Positions 1 through 6,307 of a stretch of DNA of 8,459 nt are shown in pieces. The position numbers were made by a program, and so were the translations under genes. The DNA comes from Planctomycetaceae bacterium (lineage in GTDB: Bacteria; Planctomycetota; Planctomycetia; Pirellulales; PALSA-1355): contig SXHT01000364.1 in assembly GCA_005773095.1 (NCBI GenBank), positions 1 through 8,459 on the forward strand, read 5' to 3'. Numbering within the stretch: the first letter of the stretch is position 1; the number at the start of each line of letters is the position of its first letter. The notes under the pieces are model-generated. The model had not been told where the DNA came from and searched no databases. It saw nothing but the letters and a program-made list of their open reading frames with translations.

Positions 1-118
1 CCCGCGCCCAGAAGCGGGCGGGGTCCTAGATTGAATTTAGAGAGGCGGGGTCCCGAGCGGGATACCTGCGGGGTTCAGGCGGGGTCATTTATTTCGAGCC
101 AATGACCGGTTAAAACGA
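1..118. repeat. Repeat-rich intergenic DNA beside the truncated LOG gene
   Basis: Three exact copies of the 9-mer GGCGGGGTC lie at 17-25, 44-52 and 78-86, with a degenerate copy (GCGGGGTTC) at 68-76. CCCGC at 1-5 pairs with GCGGG at 14-18. On the minus strand the motif reads GACCCCGCC and is preceded by AAATAAAT. No coding frame is convincing here. The pattern resembles the short GACCCC-type intergenic repeats that often accompany REP-associated (Y1/IS200-like) transposases, but no transposase gene lies within the window, so the origin is inferred. The repeats start immediately after the stop codon of the truncated LOG-family gene and run off the left window edge. Confidence 0.5.
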
Positions 119-682
119 TCAGGCAATTCGAGCCGTAGCACCGGGTAAGCAGCAGACGGCGTCGCACTCTTTGACGAACATCAGTTTGCGGGTGAAGAAA
201 TACTTCATGTGCACCAGTTTAGGATCACCGGCGATTACGGGATTGGCGTATTGCTCGAAGGGCAGCATGATATTCAGCCCCATCGAGTTTTCTCGCCCGG
301 CCCCGACGTGCCCGGCCTCCATGATTCCGCTGGCCGCGCCGGTGATCACGAGCCAATGCTGCTCGGCCATCGCTCGACCGAAGTCAACCGCCGTTTGATA
401 GGTCGGTTCTTGCGGCCGCGTGCGGGCAGATCCAAACACCGTTACCTTCCGCCGCGTGCGGTACGGCGAAAAGACACGGAAGGCATACCTCAGCTCGCGC
501 ATGGTACGGCTAAGAATCTTCAGGTCGCCCCGCGAGGTGCGATCATGGGCCAGCTTCTCGGCCGAGTCTTTGATCTGTTCAATCAGATCGGCGATGCGGT
601 CATCCCCGTCGACCGATTGAGGGTCGATGGTCGTCGCCGAGTCTTCAGGCTTGCGATCGGAATCGGGAGAGACGTCGGGCAC
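119..682 (-). CDS. LOG-family (TIGR00730-like) protein, truncated at the active-site motif; likely pseudogene
   Basis: This is the N-terminal part of a Rossmann-fold LOG/lysine-decarboxylase-like protein. The family hydrolyses cytokinin riboside 5'-monophosphates or related nucleotides to free base and ribose 5-phosphate in the cytoplasm. About 75 N-terminal residues, partly acidic and helical, precede VFGSAR (82-87), the nucleotide-loop segment ITGAASGIMEAGHVGAGREN (113-132) and FFTRKLMFV (162-170). The family signature PGGxGTxxE should begin at residue 180, but the protein reads LPGATARIA and stops. The last roughly 100 or more residues of the fold are therefore missing, and activity is unlikely. 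Neither other reading frame restores GGxGTxxE, so a simple 1-base frameshift does not explain it. Repeat DNA starts at the stop, which suggests insertion or rearrangement. The start is GTG at 682, with GAGG about 10 bases upstream. A TATAAT lies about 60 bases upstream. It could be a pseudogene or an expressed fragment. Confidence 0.8.
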   Translation of the reverse strand: MPDVSPDSDRKPEDSATTIDPQSVDGDDRIADLIEQIKDSAEKLAHDRTSRGDLKILSRTMRELRYAFRVFSPYRTRRKVTVFGSARTRPQEPTYQTAVDFGRAMAEQHWLVITGAASGIMEAGHVGAGRENSMGLNIMLPFEQYANPVIAGDPKLVHMKYFFTRKLMFVKECDAVCCLPGATARIA

Positions 683-739
683 TCGGGGCCTCGCGGGAAA
701 TTACGAAACGGGGCCGGCTGGCGGAGCCGTGTGACGGCG

Positions 740-769
740 ATTATAGCCGCAAAGAAGCCGATCTGAGAG
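740..769 (-). promoter_or_regulatory. Candidate promoter for the LOG-family gene (perfect TATAAT, weak -35)
   Basis: On the minus strand, TATAAT is read from 745 to 740. No good TTGACA lies 15-18 bases upstream; the best option is CTCTCA at 764-769 with an 18-base spacer. The predicted transcript start near 733 would leave a leader of about 50 bases before the GTG at 682. The -10 is perfect but the -35 is poor, so this is only a candidate. Confidence 0.35.
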
Positions 770-869
770 AGCACTAACCGGTTCAAGCACGCGCCACGCA
801 GGATATTCCCGCACACCCTTGCGACGGTCGATACTCAGCTGAATTCCATCCGCCGCTGGGGTACAACGC

Positions 870-903
870 AAAGCAAGCCCAACGGGCCGGCCGTCGGGCT
901 TGC
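870..903 (-). terminator. Hairpin downstream of the 80-aa gene, possible terminator
   Basis: GCAAGCCC at 873-880 pairs perfectly with GGGCTTGC at 896-903. After one mismatch, ACGG at 882-885 pairs with CCGT at 891-894 around a 5-base loop. On the minus strand the hairpin begins 28 bases after the stop codon of the 80-aa gene and is followed only by TTTGCGTT. The stem is strong but the U-tract is weak, so it may terminate inefficiently or act as an RNA-stabilising 3' stem. Confidence 0.45.
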
Positions 904-930
904 AATGGCAGTCGCTTTTGGGAAGTTGCA

Positions 931-1173
931 TCAGGCCGACGGCCTGCGGAAATGCTGGTACGCCAGAATCACTTCGTAGAGATCCGTGGAGATCGTGATC
1001 TCGTCGTCGTCGAAATCGCCAAGCCACGTGCGGTCGCTTCGGACGGCGTCGGCCAACAGCGGCAGGACTTCGCCGAGCGGAATCGTCACCGTGTCGGCGG
1101 ACGTGTGCTTCGCCGGGCGAGGAGCGACTTCGGATTCTGGACCGTAGTAGACTTTCAGTTGGCTTCGAGCCAT
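931..1173 (-). CDS. Conserved hypothetical protein, 80 aa (planctomycete type)
   Basis: I recognise no defined domain. The protein begins MARSQLKVYYGPE, has a central polar stretch (residues 13-28), then an amphipathic IPLGEVLPLLADAV (31-44) and an acidic C-terminal half with GDFDDDEITISTDLYEVILAY (52-72). It looks like a small, soluble, acidic protein without signal peptide or membrane segment. Very similar short proteins beginning LKVYYGP seem to recur in planctomycete genomes, but that is from memory. Two in-frame ATGs lie upstream, at 1182 and 1200. The 1173 ATG is preferred because AAGGA sits 8 bases before it, whereas for the 1182 ATG the same purines directly abut the start. The gene stands alone on the minus strand between the truncated LOG gene and the divergent tex. 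A hairpin follows the stop. Its role is unknown. Confidence 0.7.
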   Translation of the reverse strand: MARSQLKVYYGPESEVAPRPAKHTSADTVTIPLGEVLPLLADAVRSDRTWLGDFDDDEITISTDLYEVILAYQHFRRPSA

Positions 1174-1583
1174 AGAACGCATCCTTACGTTGTAAGACAT
1201 CCTTGGAATTGGCAGAGCCGCGGCCTGCCAGCATCGCACCGCTGGGCGCAGCCACGACCGCTGCGCCTAATATCGCGCCCACCCTATTTCGTCTCCTAGT
1301 ATCGACCGCAGGCATGCTGCGGGTTTGACATATTTTGCAAAGCGCGACGGTTTTTCTTGGAATCCCCAGAAATCGCACAGTTCGCTCCAGGCCGATGAGT
1401 CGCAACGCGCTGGTTCTGCTGGCAGTTTAGGTAATCCCAAGTCGGCGTAACAATCGGATAGGACCGGTGGCATGCTTGACAACACATCGGTCAGAGCCTA
1501 TCTTGCCCGACCTGTGGGTCGAGTAAGTCAAAGCAACTTTGCCGTTTGCGTCCACCGCTCCTTGGTCGCTCCAAGTCTTCTCA
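1174..1583. other. Divergent 410-base intergenic region with hairpins and the tex promoter
   Basis: No convincing gene lies between the 80-aa minus-strand protein and tex. Three GC-rich inverted repeats occur in the half nearest the small gene: GGCAG/CTGCC at 1211-1229, GGCGCAG/CTGCGCC at 1245-1267 and CCGCAG/CTGCGG at 1306-1322, the last with GCATGC at its centre. Two 5-bp stems follow near tex: CAAAG/CTTTG at 1529-1541 and CTTGG/CCAAG at 1561-1575. The right half carries the promoter annotated separately. Short frames here (for example 1267-1485 minus) have no recognisable content and are treated as chance. Confidence 0.5.
1476..1504 (+). promoter_or_regulatory. Strong sigma70-type promoter for tex
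   Basis: TTGACA at 1476-1481 is a perfect -35. A 17-base spacer leads to TATCTT at 1499-1504, which matches the -10 consensus at four positions including the first T, the A and the last T. Transcription would start near 1511 and give a leader of roughly 70 bases before the tex ATG at 1584. This is the best promoter match I found in the window, and no other start signal for tex is apparent. Confidence 0.6.
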
Positions 1584-4199
1584 ATGGCTAGCACGCCTTC
1601 TCTTGCCATCGACCTCAGTCGGTTGGCTCATGGACTTCCCTTGCCGCTGGATCGCGTGTCTGCCGTGATCGAGTTGCTCGATGCTGGCAACACCGTGCCA
1701 TTCATTACCCGCTATCGGAAAGATCAAACGGGGGGAATGGACGAACAGCAGATTCGGCAGATCCAAGAACGTCTGGGCAGACTGCGGCTGCTCGTCGAAC
1801 GCAAGCAGACGATCCTGCGCTCGATCGAATCGCAAGGCAAATTATCGCCCGCCTTGTCGGCGCAGATTGAATCTGCCGACAGCACCAAGCGCCTCGAGGA
1901 TTTGTACCTTCCCTACAAGCCAAAGAAGCAAACATTAGCCACAGCCGCGCGCGAGCGAGGGCTGGAGCCGCTGGCCGAAGAAGTCTTGAACGGCGCGCCC
2001 AGCGCGGCCAATCTGGATGCTCGCGCGGCCGATTACATGAATCCCGACAAGGGACTGCCCACCGCTGCCGATGTGCTGCTGGGCGTGGGACATATACTGG
2101 CAGAGGTATTCAGTGAACGGGCCGAACTGCGGCAGCGTTTGCGAAAGATTCTTCGCAAGAGTGGCCGACTCGTCAGCCAGAGAATTGAGAATGTCGACGA
2201 AAAACAGGCGCAGGGTTTCCGCGATTATTTCAACTTTGCCGAGCTGCTGGGGCGCGTCCCACCGCATCGAGTGTTAGCCATCAATCGGGGCGAACGAGCC
2301 AAACTGCTGCGCGTAAGAATTGACGCCGACATCGAAGCGATGCAGTGGAGCGCCGATGAGTATGTCGTTCCGCCGGAACATCCGCATGCCGACTTCCTGC
2401 GCGGTTGCGGTCGAGACGCCTTGCAGCGGCTGATTTATCCGAGTTTGGAACGAGAGGCCCGCCGCGAAAAAACCGAGATTGCGGAGGCGCACGCCGTGGA
2501 AGTATTCGCGCGCAACCTGCGCAACCTGCTGCTGCAACCACCGATCCAAGGTCGCCGTGTTCTGGCGGTTGATCCCGGCTTCAAGAGCGGGTGCAAATTG
2601 GCCGCCCTGGATGAATTCGGCGGACTGCTCGACCAGGCCGTGATTCATATCGTCGGCCGGCCGGAGCGGCGCGTCGGTGCGAAGGCCAAACTCGTCGAAC
2701 TGATCACCAGGCATCAGCTCACGCTCGTCGCGATCGGCAACGGCACTGCCTGCCGCGAGTCGGAAGAATTGATGGGTGAATTGCTGGCCGAGGAGCTCAA
2801 GGACCAGGGCGTGACGTATGCCATCGTCAACGAGGCTGGCGCAAGTGTCTACAGCACCAGCCCGCTGGGGCGGGAAGAATTCCCGGAATACGACGCCACG
2901 CTGCGCGGCGCCATTTCCATCGGCCGCCGCTTGCAAGATCCACTCAGCGAGCTGGTCAAAATTGATCCCGCGAATATTGGCGTGGGTTTGTATCAACATG
3001 ATGTCAAGGCAAAGCACTTGCGAACGTCGCTCGATGCGGTGGTCGAATCCTGCGTAAACTACGTGGGTGTCGATCTGAATACCGCCAGCCCGGCACTTTT
3101 GCGGTACGTGTCGGGGCTGAATCAGCTCACGGCCCGGCGCGTGTACGATCATCGCCGCGAACACGGACCGTTCAAGTCGCGCGAATCACTCAAGCAGATT
3201 CCTGGATTTGGCGAGGCAACATTCGTCCAGGCGGCGGGCTTCCTGAAGATCACCGGCGGCGACAATCCGCTGGACTTCACCTGGATTCACCCGGAAAGTT
3301 ACGAGCTTGCCGCCAAGGTGCTGGCCAGACTTTCCGCCGCGCCGGCGGACCTCGCAGACAACGAAAAGGTGGCTCAACTCGCCGAACGCACCGCCGCGCT
3401 GAATCTCGATGAAGCCGCCGGCGAATTACAGGCGGGGACCATGACGTTGCGGGACATCGTCTCTCAATTGAGCCGCCCAGGACGGGACCCCCGCGAAGAT
3501 TTGCCCCTGCCAATCTTCAAAAAGGGTGTGATCAAGCTTGACGATCTGTCGCCGGGCATGGAGTTGGCCGGCACGGTGCTCAACGTCGTCGATTTTGGCG
3601 CCTTTGTTGATATTGGCCTGCACGATACGGGCCTGGTGCATGTCAGCCAATTGGCCAACCGCTATGTGCGCGATCCGCATGAAGTGGTGAGCGTCGGCGA
3701 CATTGTCACGGTCTGGGTCCACGAGATCGACAAGAACCGCCGCCGCGTTTCCCTTTCGATGGTTGCTCCCGGCACGCAGAGGCAACCGCAGCCGCAGTCG
3801 CGAAAACAGCCCGCGAAGGGCAAGAAACAAGACGGCAAACCGCGCATCCGAGGTGGTGGCCTCAAGGATGGCGCTGCGGCTCAACCGGCGCCGCAGGTAC
3901 CACGGGAGGCTGCGCCGCCCCAAGTGCCTCCACCGCTGGATCGCACGCCACGTCCGCCCGGCCGCAAGCCTGCGCAGCGCTTCAGTGGTGGCCGCGGCGG
4001 CAAGCGACCAGAACGGGCGGGCGCCGCCGTGGCCCAGCAAACCCCGGCCGCTCCCACCCAGGGCAGGCCGAAATTCAAAGCGATTCCGGCAACGCATCTG
4101 ACCGACAAGATGCGTCAAGGCAAGGAGCCTCTGCGAACCTTTGGTGATCTGCTGCAATTGGTGACCGAGCAGAAGGTTGACGAATCGTCGGAGCGATAG
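1584..4199 (+). CDS. tex: Tex: S1-domain RNA-binding transcription accessory protein, with long basic C-terminal tail
   Basis: Tex is a cytoplasmic nucleic-acid-binding protein linked to transcription and RNA metabolism, and essential or virulence-related in some bacteria. All family modules are present in order. The helical Tex N-domain includes LLDAGNTVPFITRYRKDQTGG at 31-51. The YqgF/RNase H-like fold covers roughly 325-455, with AVDPGFKSG 328-336, IGNGTACRESE 384-394 and NEAGASVYS 416-424. Two helix-hairpin-helix segments follow (about 497-556, including IPGFGEA). The S1 domain (about 655-727) contains VVDFGAFVDIGLHDTGLVHVSQL. After S1 comes a tail of about 145 residues rich in Pro, Gln, Lys, Arg and Gly, with RGG-like pieces, ending in a more ordered stretch (LTDKMRQGKEPLRTFGDLLQLV). 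The product is 871 aa against roughly 770-785 in proteobacteria. ATG at 1584 is chosen over an in-frame TTG at 1539. Neither has a clear Shine-Dalgarno; a small stem at 1561-1575 occupies that position. Confidence 0.95.
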   Translation: MASTPSLAIDLSRLAHGLPLPLDRVSAVIELLDAGNTVPFITRYRKDQTGGMDEQQIRQIQERLGRLRLLVERKQTILRSIESQGKLSPALSAQIESADSTKRLEDLYLPYKPKKQTLATAARERGLEPLAEEVLNGAPSAANLDARAADYMNPDKGLPTAADVLLGVGHILAEVFSERAELRQRLRKILRKSGRLVSQRIENVDEKQAQGFRDYFNFAELLGRVPPHRVLAINRGERAKLLRVRIDADIEAMQWSADEYVVPPEHPHADFLRGCGRDALQRLIYPSLEREARREKTEIAEAHAVEVFARNLRNLLLQPPIQGRRVLAVDPGFKSGCKLAALDEFGGLLDQAVIHIVGRPERRVGAKAKLVELITRHQLTLVAIGNGTACRESEELMGELLAEELKDQGVTYAIVNEAGASVYSTSPLGREEFPEYDATLRGAISIGRRLQDPLSELVKIDPANIGVGLYQHDVKAKHLRTSLDAVVESCVNYVGVDLNTASPALLRYVSGLNQLTARRVYDHRREHGPFKSRESLKQIPGFGEATFVQAAGFLKITGGDNPLDFTWIHPESYELAAKVLARLSAAPADLADNEKVAQLAERTAALNLDEAAGELQAGTMTLRDIVSQLSRPGRDPREDLPLPIFKKGVIKLDDLSPGMELAGTVLNVVDFGAFVDIGLHDTGLVHVSQLANRYVRDPHEVVSVGDIVTVWVHEIDKNRRRVSLSMVAPGTQRQPQPQSRKQPAKGKKQDGKPRIRGGGLKDGAAAQPAPQVPREAAPPQVPPPLDRTPRPPGRKPAQRFSGGRGGKRPERAGAAVAQQTPAAPTQGRPKFKAIPATHLTDKMRQGKEPLRTFGDLLQLVTEQKVDESSER

Positions 4200-4209
4200 C
4201 GATCGCTCC
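4190..4209 (+). other. Perfect inverted repeat spanning the tex stop codon
   Basis: GGAGCGAT (4190-4197) and ATCGCTCC (4202-4209) are perfect complements around a 4-base AGCG spacer, and the tex TAG lies at 4197-4199 inside it. No T-run follows (CGCTTGAAACG), so it is not a standard intrinsic terminator. It may be an RNA 3' stem, an attenuating structure between tex and the next gene, or chance. Confidence 0.45.
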
Positions 4210-4275
4210 CGCTTGAAACGCTGAGTCCGACAGGCAGATTGCCGGTTGAAGCCGGAACTCCAACAACGATCCAAC

Positions 4276-4758
4276 ATGGACTTCCAAGAGCGGCTTAAAA
4301 AAGCGATTGAGCGCGGCCAGCATCGAGGGGAGGAGCAGGCGAGGGCCGAAGTCGGGCGGGGACTCAACGAAGAAGAGTGCAAACGGTTGCATTCGCAGTA
4401 CCGCCTGCAACTTTCCGAGCACATTGAAAAATGCATCAGCCAATTGCCCAAGCACTTTCCCGGTTTCCGCCTGGAAACGCTGTACGGCGACCGTGGTTGG
4501 GGCGCCGCGGCGACGCGCGATGACCTGGCGGTCGAAACCGGCCGCCGGGCCGAGTATTTCAGCCGGTTCGAAATGACGGTTCGCCCGTTCTCGGCGTTGC
4601 AGGTCCTGGAGCTTTCCGCCAAAGGCACGATACGAAACAAAGAACTGTTCAACCGCACGCATTTTCAGCGCCTGGTCGAAGTCGCTCTCGAGGAGTACGA
4701 ATCGCGGATCGACAACTGGACCCTGGAATACGCAGAACTCTATGCGAGCAAGCAGTAG
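4276..4758 (+). CDS. Conserved hypothetical protein, 160 aa (planctomycete type)
   Basis: I recognise no named domain. The N-terminal third is charged and helical, possibly coiled-coil (FQERLKKAIERGQHRGEEQ, 3-21, then NEEECKRLHSQYRLQLSEHIEKC, 31-53). The middle holds HFPGFRLETLYGDRGWGAAATRDDL (60-84). The C-terminal half alternates strand-like TVRPFSALQVLELSAKGTI (101-119) with a charged helical end. The sequence is soluble, without signal peptide or membrane segment. The RLH-QYRL-LSEHIE and GxRGWGAA-RDDL stretches look strongly conserved and match planctomycete hypotheticals I recall. ATG at 4276 is preferred to the in-frame TTG at 4246 because MDFQERL is a natural N-terminus. No clear ribosome binding site is visible. 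The gene begins 76 bases after tex on the same strand and may be cotranscribed with it, so a link to RNA metabolism is possible but unproven. Confidence 0.75.
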   Translation: MDFQERLKKAIERGQHRGEEQARAEVGRGLNEEECKRLHSQYRLQLSEHIEKCISQLPKHFPGFRLETLYGDRGWGAAATRDDLAVETGRRAEYFSRFEMTVRPFSALQVLELSAKGTIRNKELFNRTHFQRLVEVALEEYESRIDNWTLEYAELYASKQ

Positions 4759-4795
4759 CCGCGTCTGCCGGTTGGAAGCGTTTTCGTAACCGTTT

Positions 4796-4817
4796 ACGGG
4801 CCGGGGACTGGCACATT
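4796..4817. repeat. Copy 1 of a 22-base dispersed repeat (core GGACTGGC)
   Basis: This 22-base segment matches 7734-7755 on the same strand at 20 of 22 positions; the shared core is ACGGGCCG-x-GGACTGGC-x-CATT. It lies in the short gap between two convergent genes and overlaps the first two bases of the TAA stop (4816-4818) of the minus-strand 267-aa gene. A match this good between two intergenic sites suggests a genome-wide repeat family, possibly of the REP kind. That extension is inference. Confidence 0.55.
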
Positions 4818-5619
4818 AGTCTGCGGGCGCTAGGACAAGCGCTTTGAGGCCATCGAGCGCGGCCAGCATGCCGTCGACCGAGATCTCCTGCCAGCCGGCC
4901 TGGCGATGTCGCAGGATGCAGAGCGTGAATGCCTCGAATGCGTCGGTCACGTCGGCCGGCAGCAAAGGCAAGTCGGCGAACGGCCGTTCCGGTTCGACGG
5001 TGGTTCTTGCTGAGATTTCATCGCCATCGAGGACACTCTGAGCCTCGTCCCAACGGTCGCCGTTGGGTGCCGGCAGATTGGTTCCGTCGTCCGCTGCTCG
5101 CACCACGTCCAGCGAAGCTTTCAGGGCGTTTTCTCGATGCAAGTCGGCCATCGGCTCGGCATCTTCGTCCAGTTCCGCGCCAGGGATGTCCGCCTCGCGT
5201 GGCTTTTCATCGGCCGGGGCGCCCATCGCCTCCCATCGAGTCTTCCGCATTTGCGCCACCGACCAATCACTCTGCACGGCCCCTTCCAGCCACATCTCAG
5301 CGTCCTCCCAGTCGAGCGCGGCCTGAAAGTGGCTCCAATAAAGGCCGTCGTACGTTTGCCGCGACTCGCCAAACCGCTCAAACACGCGTCGCAGCCTTCC
5401 GACATGCTGCGGCGTGACATTGCCGACGCGGTGGCTCCAGGCATCGTCCGAATACTCAACGATCGGCGCCTTTTCTTCCGCAAGCGCTCTGCGCCACGCG
5501 CAGATGATTCGGCCTTTTTCCCAATTGGTGGTGCTGACCAGACACTTCCATTGGCCGAGAAACGTTTCCGACGTCTGATGCGTTGTGTCTAGATCCATCT
5601 GAGCGCTCGTCCTGTTCAT
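4816..5619 (-). CDS. Conserved hypothetical protein, 267 aa, with WSHF...WSV region resembling the DUF1016 N-terminal pattern
   Basis: I cannot name this family with certainty. The N-terminal half (about 20-133) looks like a folded helical domain rich in Trp: NWEKGRIICAWRRAL (32-46), EYSDDAWSHRVGNVTPQHVGRLRRVFERFGE (55-85) and LYWSHFQAALDWEDAEMWLEGAVQSDWSVAQMRKTRWEAMG (93-133). The VTPQHVGRLRRVFERFG stretch could be a DNA-recognition helix pair. The WSHF-x(17)-GAVQSDWSVxQMR pattern recalls the N-terminal domain of DUF1016/YhcG proteins (WSHY...A...GWSVREL), though no nuclease domain follows. Residues 134-215 are acidic and probably disordered; 216-263 form a helical end. The start ATG at 5619 overlaps the stop of the upstream NTF2-like gene (ATGA), which implies translational coupling. 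An alternative ATG lies at 5598 with AGGA 11 bases upstream. A regulatory or DNA-binding role is speculative. Confidence 0.75.
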   Translation of the reverse strand: MNRTSAQMDLDTTHQTSETFLGQWKCLVSTTNWEKGRIICAWRRALAEEKAPIVEYSDDAWSHRVGNVTPQHVGRLRRVFERFGESRQTYDGLYWSHFQAALDWEDAEMWLEGAVQSDWSVAQMRKTRWEAMGAPADEKPREADIPGAELDEDAEPMADLHRENALKASLDVVRAADDGTNLPAPNGDRWDEAQSVLDGDEISARTTVEPERPFADLPLLPADVTDAFEAFTLCILRHRQAGWQEISVDGMLAALDGLKALVLAPAD

Positions 5620-6125
5620 GATTCGGACCCCATCGGATTGGGAAGATAACCAACGAAGCCGGCAATCTTCCAGCGGCCTTCGCGGCGCACAAGCTGAAAA
5701 ATCGATTGAAAACGAAGCACGAGATCCTCTCCGCTGAGCGTTTTTACCGCGCCGTCGAATTTCTTGTGAGCCAGTGCCCGGTCCCCGTTGATTTCAATTC
5801 GCTCGAGCCGCGAGCATGAGAACAGGAAATCCAGTTTGCTGGTTCCCGCCAGTTCAATCTTCTTGAACTCGGCCGCTTGCCGCAACCATTCGTCGCGATA
5901 GCTCTCTACGGTCGGAAACGTGATCGTCCATTGATGAGGATCGGAACTCCTCTTCGCATCGATGCCGAAAAACCCTTCGGCCAAGAAATCAGGGGCCATC
6001 CGTGACCAATCGGCGTCCAGAAACGAGACAAAGTCGCGATTCACGAGCATCTCCCACAGCGCACGCCGCTCGGGATCGGAGGGAGGAAAGGGATTGCGGT
6101 CTCGATCATCGCGGGCTGGCGTCAT
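5616..6125 (-). CDS. NTF2/SnoaL-like fold protein, 169 aa
   Basis: The predicted protein has the layout of the cystatin-like NTF2/SnoaL superfamily: an N-terminal helix region with ALWEMLVNRDFVSFLDADWSRMAPDFL (22-48), then strands leading to IEINGDRALAHKKFDG (110-125) and the typical closing strands LVLRFQSIFQLVRREGRWKIAGFVGYLP (135-162). Such folds serve as small-molecule-binding enzymes, dimerisation modules or immunity-like proteins, so the substrate cannot be predicted. I see no signal peptide. ATG at 6125 is chosen because CAGGAGA lies 7 bases upstream; extension to 6185 would place this strong ribosome binding site inside the coding region. The gene is first in a minus-strand pair and overlaps the start of the 267-aa gene by the sequence ATGA. 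The pair is divergent to the alpha-oxoamine synthase. Confidence 0.7.
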   Translation of the reverse strand: MTPARDDRDRNPFPPSDPERRALWEMLVNRDFVSFLDADWSRMAPDFLAEGFFGIDAKRSSDPHQWTITFPTVESYRDEWLRQAAEFKKIELAGTSKLDFLFSCSRLERIEINGDRALAHKKFDGAVKTLSGEDLVLRFQSIFQLVRREGRWKIAGFVGYLPNPMGSES

Positions 6126-6165
6126 GGTCCGTTCTCCTGATAAGTCCCCTGACAGGTACGCCGCT

Positions 6166-6195
6166 AGAATAACGAATCGGGACAAAGGTCGTCAG
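6166..6195 (-). promoter_or_regulatory. Candidate promoter for the NTF2-like/267-aa pair
   Basis: On the minus strand CTGACG (6195-6190) and TATTCT (6171-6166) are separated by 18 bases; each matches the sigma70 consensus at four of six positions. Transcription would start near 6158, about 33 bases before the ATG at 6125. The match is moderate, and I found no clear counterpart for the divergent synthase gene in the same 180-base gap. Confidence 0.3.
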
Positions 6196-6307
6196 AGTCG
6201 ATCTGGCGTGTAACACTTGGCGGCTCCGTCCGCTTTGCTAGTAGAAGCCGGCATGAAAGCCAGCGAAACCGAAATACACGCCACCTTTTACCCGTTGGGA
6301 GCCAGTC

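Noticed and set aside
1325..1353. A second perfect TTGACA at 1325-1330
   Set aside because: No -10-like hexamer lies 15-19 bases downstream; the 1476-1504 pair is far better.
1392..1405. CCGATGAGTCGC resembling part of a hammerhead ribozyme core
   Set aside because: The essential CUGAUGA is altered and no GAAA partner segment or matching stems follow.
701..1405. Long minus-strand open frame of 234 codons
   Set aside because: It overlaps the better-supported 80-aa gene in another frame, is Arg- and Ser-rich in the manner of GC-rich shadow frames, and shows no domain.
2274..4658. Long antisense frames opposite tex and the 160-aa gene (for example 2274-3164 and 3426-4658, minus)
   Set aside because: They mirror the codon bias of clearly real plus-strand genes and show no recognisable motif.
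4785..4798. CGTAA/TTACG stem in the convergent gap
   Set aside because: Only 5 bp, with no T-run on the 3' side of either strand, so not a supportable terminator.
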